Of a DNA stretch of 64,000 bases, positions 16,355 through 24,407 are shown in pieces. How positions within the stretch are numbered: position 1 is the stretch's first letter; each line of letters begins with the position of its first letter. The DNA comes from Occultella aeris (GTDB lineage: Bacteria > Actinomycetota > Actinomycetes > Actinomycetales > Beutenbergiaceae). The stretch is from positions 1 through 64,000 of the forward strand of contig NZ_CACRYJ010000017.1 in assembly GCF_902703175.1 (NCBI RefSeq), in the 5' to 3' direction. Under the pieces are notes generated by a model that had not been told where the DNA came from, searched no databases, and worked only from the letters and a program-made list of their open reading frames with translations. Both the position numbers and the translations under genes were made by a program.

Positions 16355-17551
16355 CTACAGGCTGCTGTGCAGCACCCGGCCCCCGCCGATGACCAGGTCC
16401 CGCGGCGGCGTGCGCACGAGCGCGTCCATCGGGTTCTCCGCGTCCAGCAGGATCAGGTCGGCGCGCGAGCCCGGGACCAGGTCGTGGACGTCGCGTCCCA
16501 CGAACCGGGCGGCCGCCGACGTCGCGATCCGCACCACCCGGAGCAGGTCCTCGTCGCGCACGATCCCGGCGGCGCGGCCGTACTGCCACGCGATCCCGAG
16601 GGTGTCCCCCGTCCCGTAGGGCGACCACAGGTCCCGGATGCCGTCGGTGCCGAAGCCGAACGCGACCCCCGCGTCGTCGAACTCGTGCAGCGGCAGTTGC
16701 GGCACCCGCATCGGCGCCACCGTGGTCATGGTGACGTCGAGCTCGGCCATCGCGGCGAGCAGGTCCGCGCGCCGGGACGCCGGCAACTGCGCAATCGCGA
16801 ACCCGTGCGCCACGTTCACCCGGCCGGCGAGCCCGTACCGCGCGGTCCGCTCCAGGATCAGCTCGAACTGGAACGCGCCGAGCTCGGCCGGGTCGTGCAG
16901 GTGGATGTCGATCCCGCAGCCGTGTTCGGCCGCGATCGCGAAGATGCCGTCCAGCTGGCCGACCGGGTCCCGGTCGATGGTGGCCGGGTCGAGGCCACCG
17001 ATGTACTCCGCGCCCGCCCGTGCCGACTCGGCGAGCAGGTCCAGCACGCCCTCGCGCCGGAGCACGCCGTCCTGCGGGAACGCGACGATCTGCGCCTCGA
17101 CGGCGCCGTTGAACGAGGCCACGGCCTCCCGGACCACGTCGATCCCCCGCTGCGCGACGCCGAGGTCCACGTCCACGTGCGTGCGCATCACGGTGGTGCC
17201 GTGCCGCACGAACTCGCGCAGCACTGCGGTGGTGATCTCCACCCCAGGGATGCCGAGCTCGTCGCGGCGGGCCCGCTCGTGCCGGATCCGGCCGTCCGTG
17301 CCGCCCTCGCCGCCGTAGGACTGCCACGGCAGCCCCTGCCACGACTTGTCCACGTGGGCGTGCGTGTTCACGATGCTCGGCAGCGCGAGCCGGCCGCCGC
17401 AGTCGATGACGTCACCGTCGGCGGCGGCACCGGCATCCTGCCCGACGGCGGTGGCCGGGTCGTGCGGCGCGATCGCCGTGATCTGGGTGTCGGTGAGGTG
17501 GATGTCACTGGGCGGTCCGCCCCACGGGCGGACGTTGCGGATGATGGTCAC
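16355..17551 (-). CDS. Amidohydrolase, cytosine-deaminase-like
   Basis: A 398-residue metal-dependent hydrolase starting at GTG 17551 with GAAGGG upstream on the minus strand. Metal-binding motifs follow the CodA pattern: NTHAHVDKSW near the N-terminus, GIDIHLHDP in mid-protein, NVAHGFAIAQL, and FGTDGIRDLWSPYGTGD, where CodA has its HDD motif. It should deaminate or hydrolyse a cyclic amine or amide such as a pyrimidine or creatinine-like compound in the cytoplasm. The exact substrate is uncertain. It shares orientation with the DeoR gene, but a 207-base space with palindromic repeats lies between them. Confidence 0.87.
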   Translation of the reverse strand: MTIIRNVRPWGGPPSDIHLTDTQITAIAPHDPATAVGQDAGAAADGDVIDCGGRLALPSIVNTHAHVDKSWQGLPWQSYGGEGGTDGRIRHERARRDELGIPGVEITTAVLREFVRHGTTVMRTHVDVDLGVAQRGIDVVREAVASFNGAVEAQIVAFPQDGVLRREGVLDLLAESARAGAEYIGGLDPATIDRDPVGQLDGIFAIAAEHGCGIDIHLHDPAELGAFQFELILERTARYGLAGRVNVAHGFAIAQLPASRRADLLAAMAELDVTMTTVAPMRVPQLPLHEFDDAGVAFGFGTDGIRDLWSPYGTGDTLGIAWQYGRAAGIVRDEDLLRVVRIATSAAARFVGRDVHDLVPGSRADLILLDAENPMDALVRTPPRDLVIGGGRVLHSSL

Positions 17552-17631
17552 GGATCCCTTCCCGGGCCGGCGACGACGGCCGGCTCACGCGAACCAGTAT
17601 CGCGGCGCGCTGTCACGTCCGATCACTGACG

Positions 17632-17674
17632 GTGTCATCGTTCGGCCCATCCGGCGCATCCGCCGCAGAACCAC
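17632..17674. repeat. Degenerate copy of a palindromic extragenic repeat
   Basis: Begins GTGTCATCGTTCGGC and matches the perfect hairpin at 22945-22989 in 29 of the first 36 positions. The second arm is decayed, so the hairpin is poor. It lies between the amidohydrolase and DeoR genes. Confidence 0.5.
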
Positions 17675-17712
17675 TCTCTCGCACCGACACCTGGACCCCG
17701 AACGTGCCAATC

Positions 17713-17739
17713 TGCGGCTCACCCGGTGGATGAGCCGCA
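17713..17739. repeat. Palindromic extragenic repeat / likely terminator of the DeoR gene
   Basis: TGCGGCTCA (17713-17721) pairs perfectly with TGAGCCGCA (17731-17739) over a nine-base loop. It shares TGCGGCTC-N9-ATGAGCCGCA with the hairpin at 22954-22980. It lies 20 bases past the stop of the minus-strand DeoR gene and could end its transcript. Confidence 0.6.
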
Positions 17740-17758
17740 AGACCGCACGCTCGTCGAG

Positions 17759-18559
17759 TCAGCCCCGGCCCCGCGGCCCGCTGACGATCACCTCGACGTC
17801 GGCGCGCGCCAGCGCCTCCGCCAGCCCCGGGCCGGGCTCGGCGTCGGTGACGAGCGTGTCGATCTCCTCCAGGGAGCAGGTCCGCGCGAAGGCCGCGTGG
17901 TCGAACTTGGTGGAGTCCGCCACCACCACCACACGCCGCGCGCTGCTCAGCATGCGGTGGTTCACGTGTGCCTCCGCGTCGTCGGCGGTGGTGGCGCCGC
18001 ACTGGGCATCGAGCCCGTCCACGCCCACGAACGCAACGTCGATGACGACGTCGGACAGGGTGGCGGCGGCGATCGGCCCGACCAGCTCGAACGTCTGGGA
18101 GCGAGCCACTCCCCCGGTCAGCACCAGCTTCACGTGGGATCGGATGGCGAGCTCGTAGGCGATGTTCAGGGCGTTCGTCATGACCGTGACGCCGGTGCCG
18201 ACCTTCGGCACCAGGTCACCCCGGGACGCCAGGGCTCGGCCCAGCTCTGACGTGGTGGTGCCACCGGTCAGCCCCACGACGTCCCCGGCGCTCACGAGTG
18301 CCGCGGCCGTCGCGCCGATGGCCCGTTTGGCGTGGGCGTTCCTCGCGATCCGGTACGCCATCGGGAGTTCGTAGGCACTGGCGACGGCGATGGCACCGCC
18401 GTGGGTGCGCGTCACCAGGCCCTGGTCGGTGAGTACCGAGAGGTCGCGGCGAGCGGTCGCCAGCGAGGTCCCGAACAGGTCCGCGATCTCCTCGACGCTG
18501 ATCCGATCCTGCGTGCTGATGGTCGCGAGGATCTGGTCGAGGCGCTGCTGCTGTCTCAC
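17759..18559 (-). CDS. DeoR/GlpR-family transcriptional regulator
   Basis: A 266-residue repressor starting at GTG 18559, with AAGGGAA upstream on the minus strand. The N-terminal helix-turn-helix (VEEIADLFGTSLATARRDLSVL) is of the DeoR type, and the rest is the sugar-phosphate-sensing DeoRC domain (GLTGGTTTSELGRAL, FVGVDGLDAQCGATT, ADSTKFDHAAFA). Such proteins usually release DNA when they bind a phosphorylated sugar or sugar alcohol. It is divergent from the transporter/glycerophosphodiesterase operon and is its likely regulator. Confidence 0.92.
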   Translation of the reverse strand: MRQQQRLDQILATISTQDRISVEEIADLFGTSLATARRDLSVLTDQGLVTRTHGGAIAVASAYELPMAYRIARNAHAKRAIGATAAALVSAGDVVGLTGGTTTSELGRALASRGDLVPKVGTGVTVMTNALNIAYELAIRSHVKLVLTGGVARSQTFELVGPIAAATLSDVVIDVAFVGVDGLDAQCGATTADDAEAHVNHRMLSSARRVVVVADSTKFDHAAFARTCSLEEIDTLVTDAEPGPGLAEALARADVEVIVSGPRGRG

Positions 18560-18650
18560 GTCATTCCCTTCGGGCACCCCAGTGCACCCTGCTGATCTCC
18601 AGGGTAGGGACCGGAGCGGGCCCGTAGGTGAACAATGGTTGAACGCGCGA

Positions 18651-18725
18651 CGAATGATCGATTGTGACGTTTTGGATGCAAGTCGCGCAGATTCATTCGA
18701 CATGACCTGCTCGCGGCGCTATCGT
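18651..18725 (+). promoter_or_regulatory. Control region of the 18.8 kb transporter operon
   Basis: An inverted pair CGAATGA (18651-18657) and TCATTCG (18693-18699) brackets the start of a promoter-like TTCGAC (18696-18701), an 18-base spacer and TATCGT (18720-18725). The half-sites are candidate DeoR operators. The promoter match is only moderate. Confidence 0.4.
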
Positions 18726-18740
18726 GCAAAGGCTTTGCCG

Positions 18741-18783
18741 GACCGCCAGGGGCGGTCTCCTTGCATGTCCCAAAGGAGCGACT
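18741..18783 (+). promoter_or_regulatory. Leader RNA with hairpin that can mask the ribosome-binding site
   Basis: GACCGCC (18741-18747) pairs with GGCGGTC (18751-18757). CTCCTT (18757-18762) is an exact complement of AAGGAG (18773-18778), the Shine-Dalgarno core of the leader ORF at 18784. The second hairpin would hide the ribosome-binding site behind a ten-base loop. The two stems share base 18757. Confidence 0.5.
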
Positions 18784-18843
18784 ATGAGCACGACCGACCC
18801 CGTGGCGCCCCGACGCTACGACTTCACGGTGTCCCCTCGATGA
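18784..18843 (+). CDS. 19-residue leader ORF coupled to the permease gene
   Basis: ATG 18784 follows AAAGGAG with a five-base gap, the strongest ribosome site in the neighbourhood. The frame encodes 19 residues (MSTTDPVAPRRYDFTVSPR) and stops at TGA 18841-18843, overlapping the permease ATG at 18840 as ATGA. The permease itself has no Shine-Dalgarno sequence. The short ORF therefore probably delivers ribosomes to the permease start, and the hairpin in front of it offers a control point. I do not recognise the peptide. Confidence 0.6.
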   Translation: MSTTDPVAPRRYDFTVSPR

Positions 18844-19793
18844 CGGCGCAGACCGCCACCCCGATCGCGACGACGCCGAGCCAGCCCCATTCGACGCAGC
18901 GCCGTGCGGCCCAGCGCCGCAAGCGGATACGCAACCTGGGCTTCTTCGCCCTGCTGGCCGGGCCGAACATCGCCCTGCTGTTGATCTTCGTGTACCGGCC
19001 GCTGCTGCTGAGCTTCTACTACTCGATGCTGCAGTGGAACATGGGCTCGAGCGTGGCGCGGTTCATCGGCTTCGAGAACTACATCCGCTGGTTCACCGAC
19101 CCGGACACCCCGCAGGTGATGGGCACCACCGCGATCTTCGCCGTGACCACCGTGGGCGGCTCGCTGGTGCTCGGCCTTGGCCTGGCGCTGCTGCTGAACA
19201 AGAAGATCTTCGGACGGGGCATCGCCCGCACCGTGGCGTTCGCGCCCTACGTGCTCTCCGGGATCGCCGTCGGCATGCTCTGGCTGTACATCTTCGACCC
19301 GCGCTACGGCCTGCTCTCCACACTGCTGAAGGCAGTAGGGCTCAGCTCCCCGCAGTGGTATACCACCTCGCCGTGGGCCCTGATCATGATCATCATCGTC
19401 TACCTGTGGAAGCACGTCGGGTACGTCGCGCTGATCTACCTGGCCGGGCTGCAGGGCGTGCCGCAGGACCTGCATGACGCCGCCGCGATCGACGGTGCCG
19501 GCAAGACGCGCACGTTCTGGTCGATCGTGCTGCCGCTGCTGGGCCCGGTGACCTTCTTCCTGCTGATCACGACGATCCTGAGCTCGCTGCAGTCCTTCGA
19601 CCTGATCAAGGCCATGACCGACGGCGGACCGCTCGGCTCGACGACGACGCTCATGTACCAGATCTACGTCGAGGGCTTCCAGACGGGCCGCGCCGGCTTC
19701 GCATCGGCCGCCGCAACCATCCTGTTCGTGATCCTGCTGGTGATCACGGGCATCCAGCTGAAGTTCATGGAACGAAAGGTCCACTACGCATGA
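18840..19793 (+). CDS. Carbohydrate ABC transporter permease (MalF/UgpA type)
   Basis: A 317-residue inner-membrane protein starting at ATG 18840. After a 50-residue Arg-rich cytoplasmic tail come about six membrane spans (FFALLAGPNIALLLIFVYRP first). The EAA loop is present as LHDAAAIDGAGKTRTFWSIVLPLL, the contact site for the transport ATPase. With the next gene it forms the channel of a CUT1 importer. The ATPase is missing, suggesting use of a shared MsiK-like protein. Start and expression depend on the overlapping 19-codon ORF. Confidence 0.93.
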   Translation: MTAQTATPIATTPSQPHSTQRRAAQRRKRIRNLGFFALLAGPNIALLLIFVYRPLLLSFYYSMLQWNMGSSVARFIGFENYIRWFTDPDTPQVMGTTAIFAVTTVGGSLVLGLGLALLLNKKIFGRGIARTVAFAPYVLSGIAVGMLWLYIFDPRYGLLSTLLKAVGLSSPQWYTTSPWALIMIIIVYLWKHVGYVALIYLAGLQGVPQDLHDAAAIDGAGKTRTFWSIVLPLLGPVTFFLLITTILSSLQSFDLIKAMTDGGPLGSTTTLMYQIYVEGFQTGRAGFASAAATILFVILLVITGIQLKFMERKVHYA

Positions 19794-20689
19794 GCACCAC
19801 AGTGGACGAACGCGTCGACGCACCCACGCCGGCCGGGACGGACCAGCCCAAGGGCCGCCGTCGACCATTCCGTGCACACCTGGACGCCGGTCTGTACCTG
19901 ACCCTGATCGCCGCGATCCTGGTCATGTCCGTGCCGTTGATCTGGATGTTCCTCGCCAGCTTCAAGGAGTCCGGCGAGATCTACTCGGTGCCGCTGCAGT
20001 GGCTGCCGGAGGCGTTCGAGTGGGCCAACTACGAGCAGGTCGCCACGTCCATCCCGATCGGGCGGATGGCCCTGAACAGTGTCGGACTGACCATCGCCGG
20101 CGCCGGGCTGAAGGTCTTCCTCGGCCTGACCTGCGCGTACGCGCTCGTGTTCATCGACGTCCCGTTCAAGAGGGTCGCGTTCGTGGTGGTGATCTTCGCG
20201 CTGCTGATCCCGTCCCAGATCACGATCATCCCGAACTACACCCTGATCGCCTCGCTCGGCTGGCTGAACACCTACCAGGGGATCCTGGTGCCGGGGCTGG
20301 CGAGTGCGTTCGGCACGTTCCTGTTCCGTCAGCACTTCCGGTCGCTGCCGATCTCGGTGCTCGAGGCGGCGCAGATGGACGGGGCCGGGCACTGGCGCCG
20401 GCTCTGGCGGTTCGTGGTGCCGATGTCGATGCCCACGATCGCCGCCGTCGGGCTCATCTCCCTGGTCGCGGAGTGGAACGACTACCTGTGGCCGATGCTC
20501 GTCACGGACAACACGGACACGATGACCCTGCCGGTCGGGCTGACGCTGCTGCAGAGCCTCGACGGCCTGCAGAACTGGGGCGTCCTGATGGCCGCCACGG
20601 TGGTGGTGACCACGCCGATGCTGCTCATCTTCCTGGTCCTGCAGCGTCGTCTCGTCTCCGGTCTCACCGCGGGCGCCGTCACGGGCTGA
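19790..20689 (+). CDS. Carbohydrate ABC transporter permease (MalG/UgpE type)
   Basis: A 299-residue partner permease starting at ATG 19790 (ATGA overlap). It begins with a short cytoplasmic tail, then the long first span (LYLTLIAAILVMSVPLIWMF) followed by the ASFKES motif, and has the EAA loop LEAAQMDGAGHWRRLWRFVVPM. It forms a heterodimer with the preceding permease. The close spacing of transporter, binding protein and phosphodiesterase-like genes suggests import of a glycerophosphodiester or sugar-linked phosphodiester. Confidence 0.93.
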   Translation: MSTTVDERVDAPTPAGTDQPKGRRRPFRAHLDAGLYLTLIAAILVMSVPLIWMFLASFKESGEIYSVPLQWLPEAFEWANYEQVATSIPIGRMALNSVGLTIAGAGLKVFLGLTCAYALVFIDVPFKRVAFVVVIFALLIPSQITIIPNYTLIASLGWLNTYQGILVPGLASAFGTFLFRQHFRSLPISVLEAAQMDGAGHWRRLWRFVVPMSMPTIAAVGLISLVAEWNDYLWPMLVTDNTDTMTLPVGLTLLQSLDGLQNWGVLMAATVVVTTPMLLIFLVLQRRLVSGLTAGAVTG

Positions 20690-20750
20690 TCCACCCGCAT
20701 CCCAAGAACCACGTCTGTTCATCCCCCCACATAGAAGAAGGAAGCGCACC

Positions 20751-22127
20751 ATGACGACGTCACGTCGCACCACACCGCTGTGGACCCCCTCCCGCCGTAG
20801 CCTGCTCCAGCTCAGCGGCCTCGGTGCCGCCGGCGGGCTGCTCGCCGCCTGCAGCGGCCCGTCCGTCGGCGGCGGCGGCGGCGAGGAGGAGGGCGAGGCG
20901 ACCGACTGGGCCTCCATCGAGCCGGCCACGGAGATCACCTGGTGGTCCAACCACCCGGGGAACACCAAGGAGCTCGAGGAGTCCTACATCGCGGCGTTCA
21001 ACGAGGAATACCCGGACATCAAGATCAACCACGTCACCGCCGGCGCGAACTACGACGAGATCGCGCAGCGGTTCCAGGCGGCCTCCGGCACCGACGACCT
21101 GCCGGACCTGGTCATCGCCTCGGACGTGTGGTGGTTCCGGTATTACGTCAACGGCCAGATCATGGCCATCGATGATGTCTTCGCTCACCTCGAGGTGGAC
21201 ACCGACGACTACGTCGAGACGCTCTACAGCGACTACGAGTACGAGGACAAGCACTACGCGGCCCCGTACGCGCGCTCCACCCCACTCTTCTACTACAACA
21301 AGGACATCTGGGCGGCCGCGGGCCTGCCGGACCGCGGCCCCGAGACCTGGGCCGAGCTCCAGGAGTGGGCGCCCGCGCTGCAGGCCCAGGTCCCGGCGGA
21401 CGGCCAGGCCCTCGGCCTCGGCATCGGCCCGTCCTGGGCCGGCTGGTGGTTCTCCAACGTCATCTGGGGCCTCGGCGGCAACATGAGCGACGACTGGACG
21501 GTCACCCTTGACACCGAGGAGGCCCTGACCGCCGGCGCGTTCGTGCGGGACATGTACAACGGTGAGACCGCGTTCGCGGGTCTCGGCTCGGACACGAACG
21601 CGGACTTCCAGGCCGGCATCTTCGCCTGCCTGATCGGGTCCACCGGCTCCCTGAAGGGCCACCTGGACGCGGCCCCGTTCGAGCTCGGCACCTCATTCCT
21701 GCCGAACGGCCCGGTGGACGCCCCGAACGTGCCCACCGGCGGCGCCGGGTTGGCCATCCCGTCCTCACGTACCCCCGAGCAGCAGCTCGCCGCGGCGATG
21801 TTCCTGAAGTTCCTCACCGAGACCGACAACACCGCCCTGTTCTCGCAGTCCACCGGGTACATGCCGGTGCGTACCTCCGCGGTCGAGGGCGACATCATGG
21901 CCGCCGTTTACGAGGAGACCCCGCAGTTCCGCACGTCCGTGGACCAGCTGCAGCAGAAGACGCGGGTCCAGGACTGGGTCCGCGTGTTCACGCCGGGCGG
22001 TGACCAGATCATCACCGACGGCATCGAGGAGCTCGTCCTGGCCGGCGCCAACCCCGAGGACGTGTTCCCGGACGTCTCCTCCAAGTTGGACGTGGCCTTC
22101 GAGGACAACGTGGAGCCTTACCTGTGA
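20751..22127 (+). CDS. Extracellular solute-binding lipoprotein (UgpB/MalE-like)
   Basis: A 458-residue binding protein starting at ATG 20751 after AAGGAAG. The N-terminus has a twin-arginine motif (SRRSLLQL) and a lipobox ending LLAAC, so it is likely exported folded by Tat and anchored outside as a lipoprotein. The mature part begins with a Gly/Glu linker and then the typical ITWWSNHPGNTKELEESY start of a CUT1 binding protein. It feeds the two permeases. A link with sn-glycerol-3-phosphate or glycerophosphodiester uptake is inferred from the neighbours and the GlpR-family repressor, not from binding-site residues. Confidence 0.9.
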   Translation: MTTSRRTTPLWTPSRRSLLQLSGLGAAGGLLAACSGPSVGGGGGEEEGEATDWASIEPATEITWWSNHPGNTKELEESYIAAFNEEYPDIKINHVTAGANYDEIAQRFQAASGTDDLPDLVIASDVWWFRYYVNGQIMAIDDVFAHLEVDTDDYVETLYSDYEYEDKHYAAPYARSTPLFYYNKDIWAAAGLPDRGPETWAELQEWAPALQAQVPADGQALGLGIGPSWAGWWFSNVIWGLGGNMSDDWTVTLDTEEALTAGAFVRDMYNGETAFAGLGSDTNADFQAGIFACLIGSTGSLKGHLDAAPFELGTSFLPNGPVDAPNVPTGGAGLAIPSSRTPEQQLAAAMFLKFLTETDNTALFSQSTGYMPVRTSAVEGDIMAAVYEETPQFRTSVDQLQQKTRVQDWVRVFTPGGDQIITDGIEELVLAGANPEDVFPDVSSKLDVAFEDNVEPYL

Positions 22128-22912
22128 GTCGCCCCGGCGGTCATGGCCCGCTGGTGATCGCCCATCGCGGCAACACCGCGATGGCGCCACCGAACACCCT
22201 GCCCGCGGTGGAGGGTGCCTGGCGGGCCGGGGCCGACCTCGTCGAGATCGACGTGCGGCTCAGCCGTGACGAGGTCGGCGTGGTGATCCACGACGAGACC
22301 GTGGACGCCACCACGGACGGAGGAGGCCCGGTGGCCGGTCTGCTCGCCGAGCAGGCCGCGGCGCTCGACGGCGGAGCGTGGTTCTCGCCGACGTTCGCCT
22401 CCCATCGGGTTCCGTTGCTCGCCGACGTGGCCGCGTTCGTGGCCGCCCATCCCGGCACCGACCTGCTCATGGAGCTCAAGGGCGACTACACCCCGGCGCA
22501 GGCCGCCGGGATCGTCGGCGTGCTCACCGACGCCGGGATCGCCGATCGCACGATCGCGCAGACGTTCTGGCCGCAGACGCTCCGCTCGCTCGCGGAGGCG
22601 GCCCCGGACCTGCGCCGGGACCTGCTCATCTCGAAGGAGGCTGCGTCGAACCCCGAGCTCCTGGCGTTCTGCGCGGAGCTGGGCGTGGCCGGGTGCAACC
22701 CGAGCCACGAGGTGCTGCTCGCCGACCCAGGCCTGGTCGGCCGGATCCACGACGCCGGGATGAGCGTGTTCGTGTGGACGCTGAACGACGTCGACTCGTG
22801 GGCGCGGGCCCTGGAATGGGGCGTGGACGGCATCATCACCGACCGCCCCGACCGGCTGTTGGGCTGGCTCAGCGCGAGCCGACCGGTGCGCGAGGCACCC
22901 GCGGTGGTCTGA
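22124..22912 (+). CDS. Glycerophosphodiester phosphodiesterase-like protein with PPNT instead of PENT
   Basis: A 262-residue GDPD-fold protein starting at GTG 22124 (GTGA overlap). It keeps the HRG motif (His14-Arg15), the VEIDVRLSRD stretch with its Glu/Asp metal ligands, HDETVD and ELKGDY. The normally invariant PENT motif after HRG reads PPNT, so the metal-binding Glu is replaced by Pro23. The family splits glycerophosphodiesters into glycerol-3-phosphate and an alcohol. This copy may be altered in metal use or substrate, or inactive. Last gene of the transporter operon, followed by a strong hairpin. Confidence 0.85.
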   Translation: MSRPGGHGPLVIAHRGNTAMAPPNTLPAVEGAWRAGADLVEIDVRLSRDEVGVVIHDETVDATTDGGGPVAGLLAEQAAALDGGAWFSPTFASHRVPLLADVAAFVAAHPGTDLLMELKGDYTPAQAAGIVGVLTDAGIADRTIAQTFWPQTLRSLAEAAPDLRRDLLISKEAASNPELLAFCAELGVAGCNPSHEVLLADPGLVGRIHDAGMSVFVWTLNDVDSWARALEWGVDGIITDRPDRLLGWLSASRPVREAPAVV

Positions 22913-22944
22913 GCCCGTCGGGCCCCTTGGCCCGGACGACGAGA

Positions 22945-22989
22945 GTGTCATCGTGCGGCTCGTCCAGCGTATGAGCCGCACGATGACAC
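22945..22989. terminator. Perfect 17-bp hairpin, terminator and palindromic repeat
   Basis: Left arm 22945-22961 (GTGTCATCGTGCGGCTC), an 11-base loop, right arm 22973-22989, with 17 of 17 pairs. It lies 33 bases after the phosphodiesterase stop. No T-run follows. It shares its sequence with two elements at 17632-17739, so it is also a repeat-family member. Confidence 0.75.
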
Positions 22990-23159
22990 CTTCGACGAGC
23001 GCCGCGCCGTGCCGTGGGCGGCTCGACGGGCGTCTATACGGACCCGGCCGAGATCTGGGAGATCCGCATCCAGGGCCGCTGGGCATTTGCCGCCTGTCGA
23101 CGGGCGCGGGCGCCCGATTTGGACGCCGGAGGTCTCCCCCACCCATACTTCGTCCTGTG

Positions 23160-24374
23160 ATGACAAAGAACAGGTCCTCGGCGCTCGTGGTGGCACTGAT
23201 GGTGGTGGCGCTGTCGGTGGTCGGGATGCCGGCGGCGCAGGCCAAGGGCGGTGCGATCGGCGGCGCGGGCAGCGACTACTACCTCTCCGACAGCTTCTCC
23301 GCGACGGCGAACCGCCAGTTCTCCTACGGCAGCGCCCTGGACGAGGTGTTCGTGGGTGACTGGAACGGCGACGGAATCGACACGCTGGCCTACCGGACCG
23401 GCAACACCTTCTCCGTCCGGAACTCGAACACCACCGGTGGCGCACAGGTCACCTTCACCTACGGGCGCCCCGGCGACGTGGTCCTCGTCGGCGACTGGAA
23501 CGGCGACGGAATCGACACCCTCGCCGTGCGCCGCGGACACGAGTACCACATCAAGAACAGCCTCACCGGCGGCGCCGCCGACGCCGTGATCTTCTACGGC
23601 CGCCCCGGCGACGTCGTGCTCGTCGGCGACTGGAACGGCGACGGAATCGACACCCTCGCCGTGCGCCGGGGCAACGCCTACCACGTCAAGAACACGATCG
23701 CCGGTGGCAATGCCGACTCGATCGCCTACTACGGCCGCGCCGACGACGACGTGTACGTGGGCGACTGGGACGGCAACCGCACCGACACCTTCGCCGTGCG
23801 CCGCTCGAACCTGTACTTCATCGCCAACACCATCCGCTCGGGTCCCGCCGACCGCTCCCTCGCCTACGGCCGGGTCAGCGACACCACGCTGGTCGGCGAC
23901 TGGAACGGCGATGGTGTCGACTCCCTCGGCGTGCGCCGGTTCATCGAGTACACCGGCGAGATGCACCGGATCGCCGCGTCCTACGTCACCCCGGCGCCGA
24001 GCGCCGCCGGCGCCCGGGCCCTGCAGTGGGCACGCACCCAGTTGGGTGTCCCCTATGTTTGGGGTGGCGCCGGCCCGGCCGACGGCGGGTACGACTGTTC
24101 GGGCCTGACCATGCGGGCGTTCGAGCAGGCCGGCGTGCGGCTGCCCAGGACCACCAGGGCCCAGTGGGATGCCACCCGACGCGTGGCGCTCGAGGACCTC
24201 CAGGTCGGCGACCTGCTCTTCTGGTCGAGCAACGGCCAACCGTCCGGGATCTACCACATGGCGATCTACTCCGGTTCGAACATGCGCGTACAGGCGCCAT
24301 CCCCGGGTCGCCGGGTCGAGGAGGTCCCGGTGTACCCGGTGAACATGCTGCCGTTCGGCGGCCGCGCGGGCTGA
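23160..24374 (+). CDS. Secreted NlpC/P60 cell-wall hydrolase with FG-GAP-like repeats
   Basis: A 404-residue protein starting at ATG 23160 (GTG 23157 is in frame just before). A signal peptide ends at AQA, about residue 28. Five consecutive 45-residue units follow, each with YGxxxDxxxVGDWNGDGxDT, like the calcium-binding loops of FG-GAP/VCBS repeats. The C-terminal 120 residues are an NlpC/P60 domain with Cys313 (YDCSGL) and His366 (YHMAIY), the pair that cleaves peptide bonds in the wall peptide. It should act outside the cell, the repeats giving attachment to wall or polymer. It has no operon partner here. Confidence 0.92.
   Translation: MTKNRSSALVVALMVVALSVVGMPAAQAKGGAIGGAGSDYYLSDSFSATANRQFSYGSALDEVFVGDWNGDGIDTLAYRTGNTFSVRNSNTTGGAQVTFTYGRPGDVVLVGDWNGDGIDTLAVRRGHEYHIKNSLTGGAADAVIFYGRPGDVVLVGDWNGDGIDTLAVRRGNAYHVKNTIAGGNADSIAYYGRADDDVYVGDWDGNRTDTFAVRRSNLYFIANTIRSGPADRSLAYGRVSDTTLVGDWNGDGVDSLGVRRFIEYTGEMHRIAASYVTPAPSAAGARALQWARTQLGVPYVWGGAGPADGGYDCSGLTMRAFEQAGVRLPRTTRAQWDATRRVALEDLQVGDLLFWSSNGQPSGIYHMAIYSGSNMRVQAPSPGRRVEEVPVYPVNMLPFGGRAG
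23325..23960 (+). repeat. Tandem 135-base coding repeats (4 full plus 1 partial)
   Basis: Units begin at 23325, 23460, 23595, 23730 and 23865, exactly 135 bases apart. Units two and three share a run of more than 45 identical bases around their GDWNGDGIDT codons. The fourth is the most diverged and the fifth runs into the linker of the NlpC/P60 domain. Confidence 0.9.
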
Positions 24375-24407
24375 GCCGGCGACTTCGCGCAGCCTTGAGC
24401 AGGACCG

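Noticed and set aside
18840-19793. N-terminal extension of the permease upstream of 18840
   Set aside because: The upstream in-frame sequence crosses the promoter region and lacks membrane or signal character; the ATGA overlap with the leader ORF supports ATG 18840.
23325-23960. Regularly spaced repeats that might suggest a CRISPR array
   Set aside because: The units are 135 bases, in frame, and encode a repeated protein motif inside a clear gene.
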